A stretch of DNA of 51,039 nt from an uncultured Bacilli bacterium (GTDB lineage Bacteria > Bacillota_I > Bacilli_A > RFN20 > CAG-449): NCBI GenBank assembly GCA_947595215.1, contig CANQEO010000008.1, positions 1 to 51,039 on the forward strand. Reading direction: 5' to 3'. Each line of letters begins with the position of its first letter. The first letter of the stretch is position 1. The translations under genes were made by a program, and so were the position numbers. The notes below the pieces were generated by a model that saw only the letters and a program-made list of their open reading frames with translations, had not been told where the DNA came from and ran no database searches. Below are positions 9,137-19,285 of the stretch, piece after piece.

Positions 9137-10267
9137 TTAAGATGCACTAGCTTTTTTTACTCGTAAGAATCCGTTATACCCTACAACATTACCGCCTGTA
9201 AATACACTCGCTTTATAGCATGTAATGCCATCTTTAAATTTGTAATCAGTGGATTTTCCAATTTCGACAGGACTAAAAATTGGAACCTCATAATTTTGCA
9301 AGGCTCCATATGCCATTACATATTCATCATCTGCAGTTTTCGTATCGCTTAATGCTTTACAATGAGAATTGATAATATATGGAATACCATCTATTGTCTT
9401 TTCTTTATAATCAATTAAATGTACTTTTCTGCCTTCTTTAGTTCTTAATTTAGCAAAAGCTCGTAAGTCATTTTTGTTGAGAATTAAAACTGCTCCACCC
9501 TCAACTTCCTCATCTCCTCCATAGGCAAAAATGATATCGTCAAGAGTGTTTTCATCGATTCCAGATAATTTTAGTGGTTCATCTTCTAATGCATTTGCCT
9601 TATCAGAAAAAATACCTGTGAATGTATTGGAAGTGCCTGCACCTCTCAAGATTTGTTGAGAGATTTTTTTCCTTAGTGAAACATTAATATTTTTCAAAAC
9701 TTCTGCTTGATAAGGAAGAGCAGGAAGTTTTTCTAGTTCTTCAGTGATCTCAGTGTATGCAGTTACTTTTACTTTTGTAACCGTACAATAACCATATTCT
9801 GGTTCTACCTCTGTATAAGCTGAACCTTCATCAGTTAATCCAGCTTCACCATGACTTTTGACAAAACTCTTCTTGTACGTTTCGCCACCATTTAAATTTA
9901 CAACATGCACTTTATCAACAAGCGTTGATACTTCTTTGTAAGGAACATCAGCTATTGTTCCAGCAACATGTTCAGGAAGCAAAATTTCATCACTTGCAAC
10001 CGTGATTGTTCGACCTTCCTTGATAGCTTTTCCACGCTCCTCTAATTCTTCATTTGTCATACCTTTCTTCTCAACCATTACTACTGGTTGATAATTAGTT
10101 TTCGTAGAAATATTAAGTTTCTTTTCAATCGTCATTCTTTCCTCTTGCAAAGAATCACATTCTTTCTCATAAGCTGATAATTTTTCAATATCTTTTTCTT
10201 CATTGGCAAGATTTCTAATTTCTACTAAACGTGCTTCAATTTCTTTTTTTCGTACCATTAAATTCAT
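9137..10267 (-). CDS. Major capsid protein, HK97 family
   Basis: N-terminal coiled-coil delta domain then HK97-like capsid sequence; follows protease. Confidence 0.9.
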   Translation of the reverse strand: MNLMVRKKEIEARLVEIRNLANEEKDIEKLSAYEKECDSLQEERMTIEKKLNISTKTNYQPVVMVEKKGMTNEELEERGKAIKEGRTITVASDEILLPEHVAGTIADVPYKEVSTLVDKVHVVNLNGGETYKKSFVKSHGEAGLTDEGSAYTEVEPEYGYCTVTKVKVTAYTEITEELEKLPALPYQAEVLKNINVSLRKKISQQILRGAGTSNTFTGIFSDKANALEDEPLKLSGIDENTLDDIIFAYGGDEEVEGGAVLILNKNDLRAFAKLRTKEGRKVHLIDYKEKTIDGIPYIINSHCKALSDTKTADDEYVMAYGALQNYEVPIFSPVEIGKSTDYKFKDGITCYKASVFTGGNVVGYNGFLRVKKASAS

Positions 10268-10278
10268 TGTTGTTCCTC

Positions 10279-10911
10279 CTATAAATTAGATTTAATGTTT
10301 ATTTTTGCTTTGATAATTTTTGCTTTTTCCTCACGTATAGCTAAATCCATAGCGTTTAGTTCAGCCTCCGCCAAATCTAAAGAACGTGAATAAATAGAAG
10401 TTCCTTCATATGCAGGTGAATCCACAACCGAAACATCATAAAGGCGTTCGATACTTTCAATTCGTCTGACTGGTATCTTTTCACTTCTATCCCATGTCTG
10501 CTTTGACACTGTAAAAGCAAAACTCATCTTATCTAAAAGTCCTGCTCGAACCATTTTATAAACATCTTCATTTGTGTGAGTATCCAATAGTTCTGCATGA
10601 ACTTTTAAACCAATATTATCAATCGATAAAGATAGGCTCTTATTTTTTGTTCGAGCCAAAATTAAAAAGGAGTCCATATGATTATATTTCAATGGAACAT
10701 CCTTCATTAATGTATCTGTAAGAGCTGTTTTTGAAATAACTTCTTTGAAGCCTCTTTCTTCATCACCTATAAGTGTTTCTTGTTCAAAAACAATTGCATA
10801 TCCTTCAAGAATCATCTTACCTTCGGCTTCTTCAAATCTCATTTCTGCAAGTCGTATTTCTTTGTTGCTATTCATCGTTTTCATCCTCCTTTTTTGATGA
10901 ATCATCTTCAT
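10279..10911 (-). CDS. HK97-family prohead protease
   Basis: EGYAIVFEQ ... VPLKYNHMD ... VSVVDSPAYEGTSIYSR motifs; ORF extends upstream, internal start likely. Confidence 0.85.
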   Translation of the reverse strand: MKMIHQKRRMKTMNSNKEIRLAEMRFEEAEGKMILEGYAIVFEQETLIGDEERGFKEVISKTALTDTLMKDVPLKYNHMDSFLILARTKNKSLSLSIDNIGLKVHAELLDTHTNEDVYKMVRAGLLDKMSFAFTVSKQTWDRSEKIPVRRIESIERLYDVSVVDSPAYEGTSIYSRSLDLAEAELNAMDLAIREEKAKIIKAKINIKSNL

Positions 10912-12094
10912 TTACTTGGTATTTATTTGCTTTTGTTGCATCGACATAGTTTAAGCTTTGCAATCTTTTATCTCCGCCTTCAACAGGCTCAAGTCCTAGA
11001 ATTCCTCTTGATTCATTTAAAGACATAATTCCTAGCCCCATAAGTTTTTCAATTGCGTTTACTTTTGTTTGCCAAGAAGCATATTGAAGTCGCTCGCTAA
11101 AAAGAATGATCTCTTCACCATTCTCTAGTTGATTATTAGTTAATAATCCATTCGATAGAACCTCGCTAATTTGAATGGCTATTGGTTCGATTGTTGATTC
11201 ATAAAACGCATTGAATTGATTTTCATCGTAGTTATTAGAAAGAATTTCTTGACTTACTCCAAAATAGTCTAAAATTTTGCTTTGAATAAATTTCAAAGTA
11301 TCAGAATCAATCAATTTTGGATCATTCGTTAGTGGTGTATATTCTGCCTTACTATCAAGTGGAATTACCGATGATTTTGATTGAATGGATTTTTCCAATA
11401 ATCGATTAAATTCATCAATTTGTTTTTGCTTATCGGATTCTTTAAGCATCCCATTTATCTTCAATAAACCTTTAATTTGAAATGAAGAATAAATCGCTCC
11501 TTCCACTCCCTGCAATAAGGCATCGTTAATTTTAAGAGTTTTTAATAGTGCACTATGTTCGCCCTTAGCATTTGTTCCACCATAGATCTCATCTTTTCCA
11601 TAAAACCTTTTTAGATGCATAACGTTTTCATAAGGTAATAAATATTTTTTCCCATCTTCAAAATAAAAATTTAAAAAAAGACCTCCGATGGAATCGATAA
11701 CGGGTTCTACAATTGTTGGATTTAAAGGATATAATGCTTTTAATCGATAGGTTTCTTTATCATACAATGGATAAATAAAACAATTATTATTAAGCATTAA
11801 TAATGTTACTGATTTATATATGAATTGATATGGTGTCATTAGTTCATTTGGTCGATGTTTTAACACGAATGATATATCACCATTTTTTTCTTTTTGTTCC
11901 CCTTTTTCTCCCCTCTTAACATAGCTCATTTTAAGTTTTGCACATTGCGATGCTATTCGATCAATGCACATCATAACTACATCGCTATTAGTAATATTTG
12001 TCCCAAAGGGAACTAATGGAATATTCATTTTATTTAAGAAGTTAAAATCAGCAATTGGTACTTGCGTTTTATTTTTTCGTTTGAAAATTCCCAT
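10868..12094 (-). CDS. Portal protein
   Basis: 408 aa; FGVSQEIL and C-terminal NESRGILGLEPVEGGD motifs. Confidence 0.9.
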   Translation of the reverse strand: MGIFKRKNKTQVPIADFNFLNKMNIPLVPFGTNITNSDVVMMCIDRIASQCAKLKMSYVKRGEKGEQKEKNGDISFVLKHRPNELMTPYQFIYKSVTLLMLNNNCFIYPLYDKETYRLKALYPLNPTIVEPVIDSIGGLFLNFYFEDGKKYLLPYENVMHLKRFYGKDEIYGGTNAKGEHSALLKTLKINDALLQGVEGAIYSSFQIKGLLKINGMLKESDKQKQIDEFNRLLEKSIQSKSSVIPLDSKAEYTPLTNDPKLIDSDTLKFIQSKILDYFGVSQEILSNNYDENQFNAFYESTIEPIAIQISEVLSNGLLTNNQLENGEEIILFSERLQYASWQTKVNAIEKLMGLGIMSLNESRGILGLEPVEGGDKRLQSLNYVDATKANKYQVNEDDSSKKEDENDE

Positions 12095-12105
12095 TCATAC
12101 ACCTC

Positions 12106-13746
12106 CTAACTAACCATGACTTCATAATCTTTTTTGTAACGATTTAAAACGGCATAAGCAATGATAAGAGCGACCGCTCCATCAATGCGTTTAAATTTTG
12201 AGTTTAATTTACATGGCTGAATATTGCCGTTAACATCTATCTTTGCCTGTGTATTTGCAAGACACCATTTTAAAATTGGATTGTTGTTGTAATTTAAAAT
12301 ATGATTTTTCAAATCAGCCTCTAATTGTTTCATCGGCTCTGAAAGAGTAAAAACACCTTGCCGTATTTTTTCTAATGTAAATCCTGCATCTTCCATTTCT
12401 TTAACCCAATATTCCGAATTCCATGGATCATAACCTACCCACAAAGGTCGAATGTCATATTCTGTTACCATTTGACGAAACCAATGAGTAACTAAACTAA
12501 AATCATTTTGACTACCATTTGATAAAGTTATAAACCCTTTTCTTACCCAAATATCATAAGGAACATTGTCTTCCTGAAGCCTTTTTTCCAAAACTTCACT
12601 TGGCATAAAAAAATGTGGAAGCACATAATGTTTTCCATTTTTAATACTTAATAGGACAACTGCTGTTAAATCAGTAGTTGACGAAAGATCTACACCCGCA
12701 ACAGCATAAGAATCTCTTATTTCATCTATTGCATAAATTGCTTCATTGTTTATATCATCAAATGATAGCCAACTACCACTTTCTAATTGCTTTATATTAA
12801 AATCTTTGCAAAGCATTGTAAGTCTTGTTGATAAATCATTTTTTGATTTATTCATAATATCTTCTAGATATTGAAAAGTTTTAACATTACCTAAAGAGGG
12901 ATTAGATTTTTGCCAACTTGTTTTATCTTTATAAATTTCTTCTTCTGAATCCTGTGTATATAACCATGGTAAAACTCGTTCATCTTTAATTTCCCCCTTC
13001 AACATTTTTCTACAATAATCCAATTTGCCATCTAAAAAGCCACCTACAACATTACCTTCTGTACTGATAATGAAAATAAGTGGCTCTTTTTTTGTCGATT
13101 GACTTTGTTTAATTGCATCATAAACTTTTGAATCAGTCATTTGATGTACTTCATCAATGCACCCAACTTCGATATTATAACCATCAAGATTTCGAGATTG
13201 AGCGGACAATTTTTTAATTTTATTTTTTGTTTTCGGCTGATAAATATAGAAGATGTTTTTACGACTCCTATTAGGCTTTGATAGAGCTTTGCTTTGTTCT
13301 CTCATATTGTTTATCTCCTCAAATAAAATAGAAGCTTGATCATTTGTATTTGATGCACACACAATATCTACTCCTCCACGAGATAAAAAGAATTCAGATA
13401 AATCAATACCTGCAACAAACGTTGTTTTACCATTCTTTCTAGCAATTAATAAAATAACTTCATTGAATCTTCTTAACCCTGTCTCTTTAAATTTAAAGCC
13501 ATATGCAACTTGTAGTAACGCTTTTTCCCATAATTCCAAAATAAAAGGTTTGCCATTAAAAGGTGATTTTGTATGTTTACAAAATTTTTCAATAAAATCT
13601 ATTCTTAAATTGCCTGCTGATTCATCGTAGATATATTTTTCATTTTCAAGATCTGTAATAAGAGTGTTTAATTCTGTCTTTAATTCATTACCAACAATAA
13701 TATCGCCAGATTCAATTTTTTTATAATACTCAACCAGATAGTTCAT
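12106..13746 (-). CDS. terL: Terminase large subunit
   Basis: Walker-like ARKNGKTTF, GCIDEVHQM, nuclease-domain GVDLSSTTDLTA motifs. Confidence 0.93.
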   Translation of the reverse strand: MNYLVEYYKKIESGDIIVGNELKTELNTLITDLENEKYIYDESAGNLRIDFIEKFCKHTKSPFNGKPFILELWEKALLQVAYGFKFKETGLRRFNEVILLIARKNGKTTFVAGIDLSEFFLSRGGVDIVCASNTNDQASILFEEINNMREQSKALSKPNRSRKNIFYIYQPKTKNKIKKLSAQSRNLDGYNIEVGCIDEVHQMTDSKVYDAIKQSQSTKKEPLIFIISTEGNVVGGFLDGKLDYCRKMLKGEIKDERVLPWLYTQDSEEEIYKDKTSWQKSNPSLGNVKTFQYLEDIMNKSKNDLSTRLTMLCKDFNIKQLESGSWLSFDDINNEAIYAIDEIRDSYAVAGVDLSSTTDLTAVVLLSIKNGKHYVLPHFFMPSEVLEKRLQEDNVPYDIWVRKGFITLSNGSQNDFSLVTHWFRQMVTEYDIRPLWVGYDPWNSEYWVKEMEDAGFTLEKIRQGVFTLSEPMKQLEADLKNHILNYNNNPILKWCLANTQAKIDVNGNIQPCKLNSKFKRIDGAVALIIAYAVLNRYKKDYEVMVS

Positions 13747-14119
13747 TAGCTTTCCTTAAAAATTCATCGAATTCATCGTCATCATCAATAATATTTTTTC
13801 CCATAATGCTATTTAAAGTTTTTATAATTCCTTGATATACATTTAAGCTAGATAAATATGTTCGATAATAAACGGATTGTCTAACATTGCCTTTACTAGA
13901 TTTTTCAATTGATCCATGACTAATAATTAACTTTTCTAAATTGTCTAATTCAACTTTTAAAAAAGATGCTTTTCTTAAAAGTTCATCAACCAACTCTCTT
14001 TTTGAATCATCAACATTTGTAAATAATTTTTTCAGTCTCGTATATTCTTTATAAACACATTTAGGCATCTTCTTCACCCTCATCATAAACAGGCGGATCA
14101 ACTTGCTCATAATTTTCAA
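13730..14119 (-). CDS. terS: Terminase small subunit (P27-like)
   Basis: Immediately upstream of terL; size and helical character. Confidence 0.6.
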   Translation of the reverse strand: MKIMSKLIRLFMMRVKKMPKCVYKEYTRLKKLFTNVDDSKRELVDELLRKASFLKVELDNLEKLIISHGSIEKSSKGNVRQSVYYRTYLSSLNVYQGIIKTLNSIMGKNIIDDDDEFDEFLRKANELSG

Positions 14120-14246
14120 GTTTATCTTGTTTTCCTAAAATTAAAACATCAGATAAGTATGCACCATCTAATTTTGATTTCCAAATTTTACCTTCGCCTG
14201 CCTTATATTCTTTTTCCATAATTATTCCTCCTACGAAAGTGTCCAA
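14061..14246 (-). CDS. Hypothetical small phage protein
   Basis: Ordered between LRR protein and terS; precedes terS in the same operon. Confidence 0.5.
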   Translation of the reverse strand: MDTFVGGIIMEKEYKAGEGKIWKSKLDGAYLSDVLILGKQDKLENYEQVDPPVYDEGEEDA

Positions 14247-15349
14247 TTTTTATTTGTTGCAATAGCTTTTTGCGATTCTGATAATTTCGCCAAATTTGTT
14301 GATCCTAATGTAATACTTTTAGCTGATAACCCATTTAAATTTTTCAAAGCCAAAAGCATACCTTCTATTGCCTTTGCAGTTAAGTTAGTGCAATTAACGA
14401 AATTTGCGGAAACATTAAAACCTTCTTGAAGTACAATTTCTTCAAGCACTGGATTACCATAAATTGCATTAGCAGGAATATTTGTTGTAATAGTGTTAGG
14501 TATCCAGATTTTCTTTAAGGAAGAACAATTTTTAATTACGTAGGTGTTACCTGATAATGATTCTAAATGATCAGGCAGTTCAACCTCTTCAAAATAATTT
14601 TCCCAAATGGCGTAAGATCCAAGATTTTTTAAAGCAGAATTCTTTTCAAAACCTAGCTTTTTACCTGTTGTATTTTTAAAACAATACTTGCCCCATATTT
14701 CTATGCTTTTTGGTAAAATTACATCAGATAGAAAGGTTAAATTATAAAAACAATTTTCCTTTAATTCATTAAGTCGACAATTTTCGACAAACTTTAGTTG
14801 TGTAATAGTCGCATCATAAAATGGGTACGCTCCTATTGAAACAACATCAATTCCAATCGTTATTGCAAATGATAATTTGCTATTATATAGAAAATAATCT
14901 CCTATAGATGTAACTCCTTCTGGTATAACCAATTCTGTAAAATTCATTGAAAAAAGTTTATCTAATGTTTCAAGTTCAACACTACGATATCCGCTTTTTA
15001 ATATTCCTTTTACTACAACAGCCTCTATTGGTTCAGTTATAAAAACATAATTTCCAGTTGTCTCATTATTTTCAATAACTCCATTTGTGGATATAAACGA
15101 AAGAAGCCATACACCTTCTTTTGAAGTAATGGTTTTAGATAAAACAATTTCATTATTCTTAACACGATATAAACAACTTAAATTCCCATTTAATAATTTA
15201 ATATAATGATATTCGCCTTCAACAGAATCATCGATTTCAAATACTAATTTCACGCTATTATCTTCGTATGATGTTCCAAGCTTTAATCTCGGTTTTTGTT
15301 CAAACGTAAGCGTTCCGTTGCCGTTTACTTTTAATTTAATTTGATACAT
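14231..15349 (-). CDS. BspA-like leucine-rich-repeat protein with BppU-like N-terminus
   Basis: ELVIPEGVTSIGDYFLYNS, ILPKSIEIWGKYCFKNT, IPNTITTNIPANAIYGN repeats; N-terminal phage baseplate-like beta domain. Confidence 0.65.
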   Translation of the reverse strand: MYQIKLKVNGNGTLTFEQKPRLKLGTSYEDNSVKLVFEIDDSVEGEYHYIKLLNGNLSCLYRVKNNEIVLSKTITSKEGVWLLSFISTNGVIENNETTGNYVFITEPIEAVVVKGILKSGYRSVELETLDKLFSMNFTELVIPEGVTSIGDYFLYNSKLSFAITIGIDVVSIGAYPFYDATITQLKFVENCRLNELKENCFYNLTFLSDVILPKSIEIWGKYCFKNTTGKKLGFEKNSALKNLGSYAIWENYFEEVELPDHLESLSGNTYVIKNCSSLKKIWIPNTITTNIPANAIYGNPVLEEIVLQEGFNVSANFVNCTNLTAKAIEGMLLALKNLNGLSAKSITLGSTNLAKLSESQKAIATNKNWTLS

Positions 15350-15367
15350 TGGTTAATTCCTCCTAGA

Positions 15368-15398
15368 TATTAAAAAGCCCCACAAAAGGGCTTTGTGC
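15368..15398. terminator. Bidirectional terminator
   Basis: AAAAAGCCC...GGGCTTT hairpin. Confidence 0.6.
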
Positions 15399-15417
15399 GA
15401 AGAATAAGGCTAGTTAT

Positions 15418-15831
15418 TTATTCCTCAGGTTTTTCAAAAATGTTTAATGGACAAATTAGAACATTACCATAAAATTTAATTCCATATAATTGATAGAACA
15501 AATTATTAAATGGAAGTTTAAGAAGTAATCCTTCTTCGTTAACCACCGTTAAATATTCTTCAAAAACTTGTTGCCCAATTTCAATGTATCCATCGACGCA
15601 TTTTTGTAATTCCTTTAATGAAAAATATTTCTCTTTTGGTTTTACTATCTCAATAGTTCCATCTGTCTTAATTAATAATGCTATATTTTTCTTTTCTATA
15701 GAATTTAAAAAAATACGATAAGGAACAACTGCGTTTAAATTACATTCATTGCAACACTCTCCATCTTTTGAAATCGGATACGGATTATTACCATATTTTT
15801 TTATTTCATTTCCACAAATTATACATTTCAT
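15418..15831 (-). CDS. Zinc-ribbon protein with DUF3846-like domain
   Basis: CIICGN...CCNEC; LQKCVDGYIE...NEEGLLLKLPFN...YGNVLI. Confidence 0.5.
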   Translation of the reverse strand: MKCIICGNEIKKYGNNPYPISKDGECCNECNLNAVVPYRIFLNSIEKKNIALLIKTDGTIEIVKPKEKYFSLKELQKCVDGYIEIGQQVFEEYLTVVNEEGLLLKLPFNNLFYQLYGIKFYGNVLICPLNIFEKPEE

Positions 15832-15833
15832 GC

Positions 15834-16040
15834 TTATTTATCTCCTTTTCCCAGAACAATTATTTTGTCTATAACACCTTTATCAAATAATTCAATAATG
15901 TATTCAATTGCCTTTTTTTCTGACCAACCAAGTGAAATTTGATAGTAATATAGTAGCTTTTCATAATTTTCCATTGTTTGACCTTTACTTATTATTAAGT
16001 TTTCTAGATCAATTCTTAATTCTTCAATACTTTTGTTCAT
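15834..16040 (-). CDS. Hypothetical protein
   Basis: Compact same-strand ORF. Confidence 0.45.
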   Translation of the reverse strand: MNKSIEELRIDLENLIISKGQTMENYEKLLYYYQISLGWSEKKAIEYIIELFDKGVIDKIIVLGKGDK

Positions 16041-16051
16041 CTCGTGACCTC

Positions 16052-16453
16052 TTATAATTTCAATGTTCCGTCTTCAATTAATTCTTCAATTTCACTATCT
16101 AATAAACTTTTAATTGTTGCTTCATCTGAGTTTCGAGGATTGAGACAGGCGAAAACTGTATAATCTTTGTCAATTCCAACAATTGTATATTCAATCCCAT
16201 AAAGTGTAACTTTTCGACCAATTTCAACAACTTTGCCAGTGCTTTCTAGTTTGATTTTAATTACTTTATTTGCATCTTTATAACCTAAAGCGTAAACATA
16301 ATTTAAGGTGTCTTTTAAATCTTTAACATCGATTGAACCTTCGTCATTATCATAAAAGTCTAATCCATCGCTATATCGTTTTTCCAATGTGCTAATGGAT
16401 AATCTTTCTTTTGCTATTTTTTCAAGAACGTTTTTTCTCAACTCTGGTTTCAT
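16052..16453 (-). CDS. Hypothetical protein
   Basis: RBS and conserved promoter-like element upstream. Confidence 0.5.
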   Translation of the reverse strand: MKPELRKNVLEKIAKERLSISTLEKRYSDGLDFYDNDEGSIDVKDLKDTLNYVYALGYKDANKVIKIKLESTGKVVEIGRKVTLYGIEYTIVGIDKDYTVFACLNPRNSDEATIKSLLDSEIEELIEDGTLKL

Positions 16454-16578
16454 ATTTTTTCCTCCTAACCTTTCGGTACTACATATATCACTCTAAAAAG
16501 CTATAATAGCAAGTTATTTTTTTACTATAGATAGTCTTTTTTAAGAAAAGAAAAACCCACATTTCTGTGAGTCTTTTC

Positions 16579-16770
16579 TTATCTTTGTCCCCATGCAACT
16601 TTAAGTTCTTTTCCCTTTGATAAGGTTTTGTTTCTTAAATCTAAGAATGCTTCCCAGCTAAGTTTGTAAGCACTGCAGTCTTTTGAAATTCCAATTATAA
16701 TATCTTTAATATCATTTTCTCCTTTAGCATTTTGAATTTTTGTTTTGTACATTTTAATTAAGTTTTTCAT
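16579..16770 (-). CDS. Hypothetical protein
   Basis: RBS and conserved promoter-like element upstream. Confidence 0.5.
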   Translation of the reverse strand: MKNLIKMYKTKIQNAKGENDIKDIIIGISKDCSAYKLSWEAFLDLRNKTLSKGKELKVAWGQR

Positions 16771-16924
16771 TTTCTTTCCTCCTTAACCTTTCGGTACTAT
16801 ATATATCACTCTAAAAGCTCACTATAGCAAGTTATATTTTTTACAATTTTTACATTTTTTTATTAAAAGAAAAGCCCACTTTTAAGCGGGCAATTACAAT
16901 CCTTTTACAAATACAAACGGCTTA

Positions 16925-17116
16925 TTATTTAATTTCTTTTTCAATATCAATCCAAATCCTATTTTCTTCTTGCTCTATTAGATTTAAGAGATATAGGTAT
17001 GAATCCAGATCATTTTCTTTAATGCAACTTGCATTCTTTCTAATCTGGAAGCAGGCTTTTAAGTTAAAAAGCAAATCAAAAACTTTATTCGACATTGACT
17101 TTTCTACATTATCCAA
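16925..17116 (-). CDS. Hypothetical helical protein
   Basis: Same-strand ORF; pattern similar to 17189-17434 product. Confidence 0.4.
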   Translation of the reverse strand: MDNVEKSMSNKVFDLLFNLKACFQIRKNASCIKENDLDSYLYLLNLIEQEENRIWIDIEKEIK

Positions 17117-17188
17117 TTAAGTCACTCCTTTTGTTATTTAATAATTACCAAAACGAATGAAAAATATCAATTAAAACTTTTTGATACC

Positions 17189-17434
17189 TTAATCCGATAA
17201 TTTATCATATGCATCAATATATTCTTGGAGTTTTACAAATTCTTTTTCTTCAACATCGTGAATTATGTCAATTAATTTAAAATACATATCAAGTTTATCT
17301 TCCCAAAAGCTAATTTCTTTTCGTATTTTAAAAAGAGTTTTTAAATATAAAATCGAATCACATACATCCCCAAAAAATTCAATTTTTTCATCTTTAATTT
17401 TGTTTTTTCCCTTTTTAATCATCTTTATTACCAA
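17189..17434 (-). CDS. Hypothetical helical protein
   Basis: Resembles 16925-17116 product (LLFNLKACFQIRKNAS vs SILYLKTLFKIRKEIS): likely paralogues. Confidence 0.45.
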   Translation of the reverse strand: MVIKMIKKGKNKIKDEKIEFFGDVCDSILYLKTLFKIRKEISFWEDKLDMYFKLIDIIHDVEEKEFVKLQEYIDAYDKLSD

Positions 17435-17588
17435 TCCCCTACTTTATAAATTTGCATTATAGAGGGGGTAATTCAAGTTATAGTTTTCAAAATTTGAGAT
17501 TTTCAAAAAATTTGCCTTCCACAAATGAGAGGTGGGGGCGAACGGTACTGAGCAAAAGAAAATACATTTAAATGGGGGGGTGGGTTGT

Positions 17589-17759
17589 TTAATTTGATTT
17601 TTCAATCAGCATTTTCATCCATTCATCTAAAATCATTTGAACGTGTGCAAGCATATCTTGTTCCTTTGGCGAACTATCAAATGCTCCTCCTATTCTTTGT
17701 TTAATTTCGATGATAAAGGTAAGTTCAGATTTAAGATCCTCATAATCAAATGAATCCAT
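17589..17759 (-). CDS. 56-aa hypothetical protein below the ORF-track cutoff
   Basis: MDSFDYEDLKSELTFIIEIKQRIGGAFDSSPKEQDMLAHVQMILDEWMKMLIEKSN*, GGAGG upstream, promoter-like copy at 17777-17812. Confidence 0.65.
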   Translation of the reverse strand: MDSFDYEDLKSELTFIIEIKQRIGGAFDSSPKEQDMLAHVQMILDEWMKMLIEKSN

Positions 17760-17818
17760 TTTAATATCCTCCTTTGTTTATAAATCACTCAAAGAAGATA
17801 TTAATTCAAATAAAAAAA

Positions 17819-18151
17819 TCATTTATAAGGTTTATTCGAAGTGTGTATTAAATTTCCATCAGCATCAAAAGAATAATCAGTAAATTTTCCAAATCGATGA
17901 TGTTCTTTGTTGTGACAATCTTTACATAGTAATATTAAATTTTTTGGATTTATCGAAACAGAAACATCATCTACATTCTCAATTGTTAAATGTACAATGT
18001 GATGAACTTCGCTTCCCACCTTACCGCATTTCTCACATAATCCATTAGCACGTGCTATAACAATCGCTCTTGCTAAATGCCAAGAATCAGATTTATAAAA
18101 CCTTTCTAATTTACTAGGTTTTTTGTGCTTGAAGTATTTTTGCCTTTTCAT
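17819..18151 (-). CDS. HNH endonuclease
   Basis: CEKCGK...EVHHIVHL...NLILLCKDCHNKEH; likely start MKRQKYF overlapping metK 3' end. Confidence 0.9.
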   Translation of the reverse strand: MKRQKYFKHKKPSKLERFYKSDSWHLARAIVIARANGLCEKCGKVGSEVHHIVHLTIENVDDVSVSINPKNLILLCKDCHNKEHHRFGKFTDYSFDADGNLIHTSNKPYK

Positions 18152-19244
18152 CAACTTGCTCCCATGGATACTCATTTCGACCAAATGCTCCATAACACGC
18201 TAACGGATAATATTTTATGTTTAATAAATTTAATTCTTTTTTAATATTCGCTGGTCTGAAATCAAAGTTTTCTTTTATTAGTTTTAAAATATATTCATCA
18301 TTCCCTGTTCCAAACGAATTAACACTAATTGAAACTGGTTCTGCGATTCCAATAGAATAAGCAACATTTACCTCACACTTTTTGGCTAGTTGTGCTTTTA
18401 CAATTGCCTTTGCAATATAACGACAATAAAGTGCTCCGCTCCTATCAACTTTGCTTGGATCTTTTCCTGAAAAAGCTCCACCCCCGTGACGAGCAACACC
18501 TCCATATGTATCTACAATTATTTTTCTTCCTGTTAATCCAGAATCGGCATAAGAGCCTCCGACCACAAATGCTCCTGTTGGATTAATTAATATTTTGGTG
18601 CTTTCCAGACAGATACCTAATGTATTTAAAACCTCATTTACAATAATTGGTTCGATAATTTTTAATGGTACATTTTCTTTTGTTTGAATAGATACAACTA
18701 TTGTATCGATTGCTATAAAAGAATCGTTATCGTAAATAGCACTTACTTGACATTTCCCATCAGAGCCAAAAATATGTGGATATTTTTCTTTTCTTAAAAA
18801 TTCCATTTTTCTAGAAATTTCATGTGCTAGCATTAATGGATATGGCATGAAGTTTGAATTATTGTCTTCAGCGTAACCAAACATCACTCCCTGATCACCT
18901 GCACCATCTTTATCGACTCCCAAAGCAATATCATTTGATTGCTTTGAAATCTTTTCTAAAATATAAGACTCTCCTTCATATCCAACCTCACGAAGTACTT
19001 TTTTGGCAACTCTTGTATAATCAACCTTCGCCGTTGTTGAAATTTCACCAAAAAGCCAAACCATATCATCTTTAATAGCACATTCAATTGCGACTCTTGA
19101 ATTTTTATCTTGCTCTAGACAAGCATCCAAAATAGCATCACTTATTTGATCACAAACTTTATCTGGATGTCCACGAAAAACAGATTCGCAAGTGATTATT
19201 TTTTTCATTTTTCCTTTCCTCCTTATGTACAAAAAAAGGAGCAT
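18114..19244 (-). CDS. metK: S-adenosylmethionine synthetase
   Basis: GHPDKVCDQISDA, GAGDQGVMFGYA, HGGGAFSGKDPSKVDRS motifs; likely start MKKIITCESVF. Confidence 0.95.
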   Translation of the reverse strand: MLLFLYIRRKGKMKKIITCESVFRGHPDKVCDQISDAILDACLEQDKNSRVAIECAIKDDMVWLFGEISTTAKVDYTRVAKKVLREVGYEGESYILEKISKQSNDIALGVDKDGAGDQGVMFGYAEDNNSNFMPYPLMLAHEISRKMEFLRKEKYPHIFGSDGKCQVSAIYDNDSFIAIDTIVVSIQTKENVPLKIIEPIIVNEVLNTLGICLESTKILINPTGAFVVGGSYADSGLTGRKIIVDTYGGVARHGGGAFSGKDPSKVDRSGALYCRYIAKAIVKAQLAKKCEVNVAYSIGIAEPVSISVNSFGTGNDEYILKLIKENFDFRPANIKKELNLLNIKYYPLACYGAFGRNEYPWEQVDEKAKILQAQKT

Positions 19245-19285
19245 TTGCTCCGTACTCCTTATTTTTCTTTTAATTTATCTAATTC

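Noticed and set aside
8632-9150. Plus-strand ORFs rich in F/L/S/Y.
   Set aside because: Antisense of the micro-ORF repeat array; biased composition, no RBS.
17189-17462. Plus-strand ORF 17265-17462.
   Set aside because: Antisense to 17189-17434 with no RBS.
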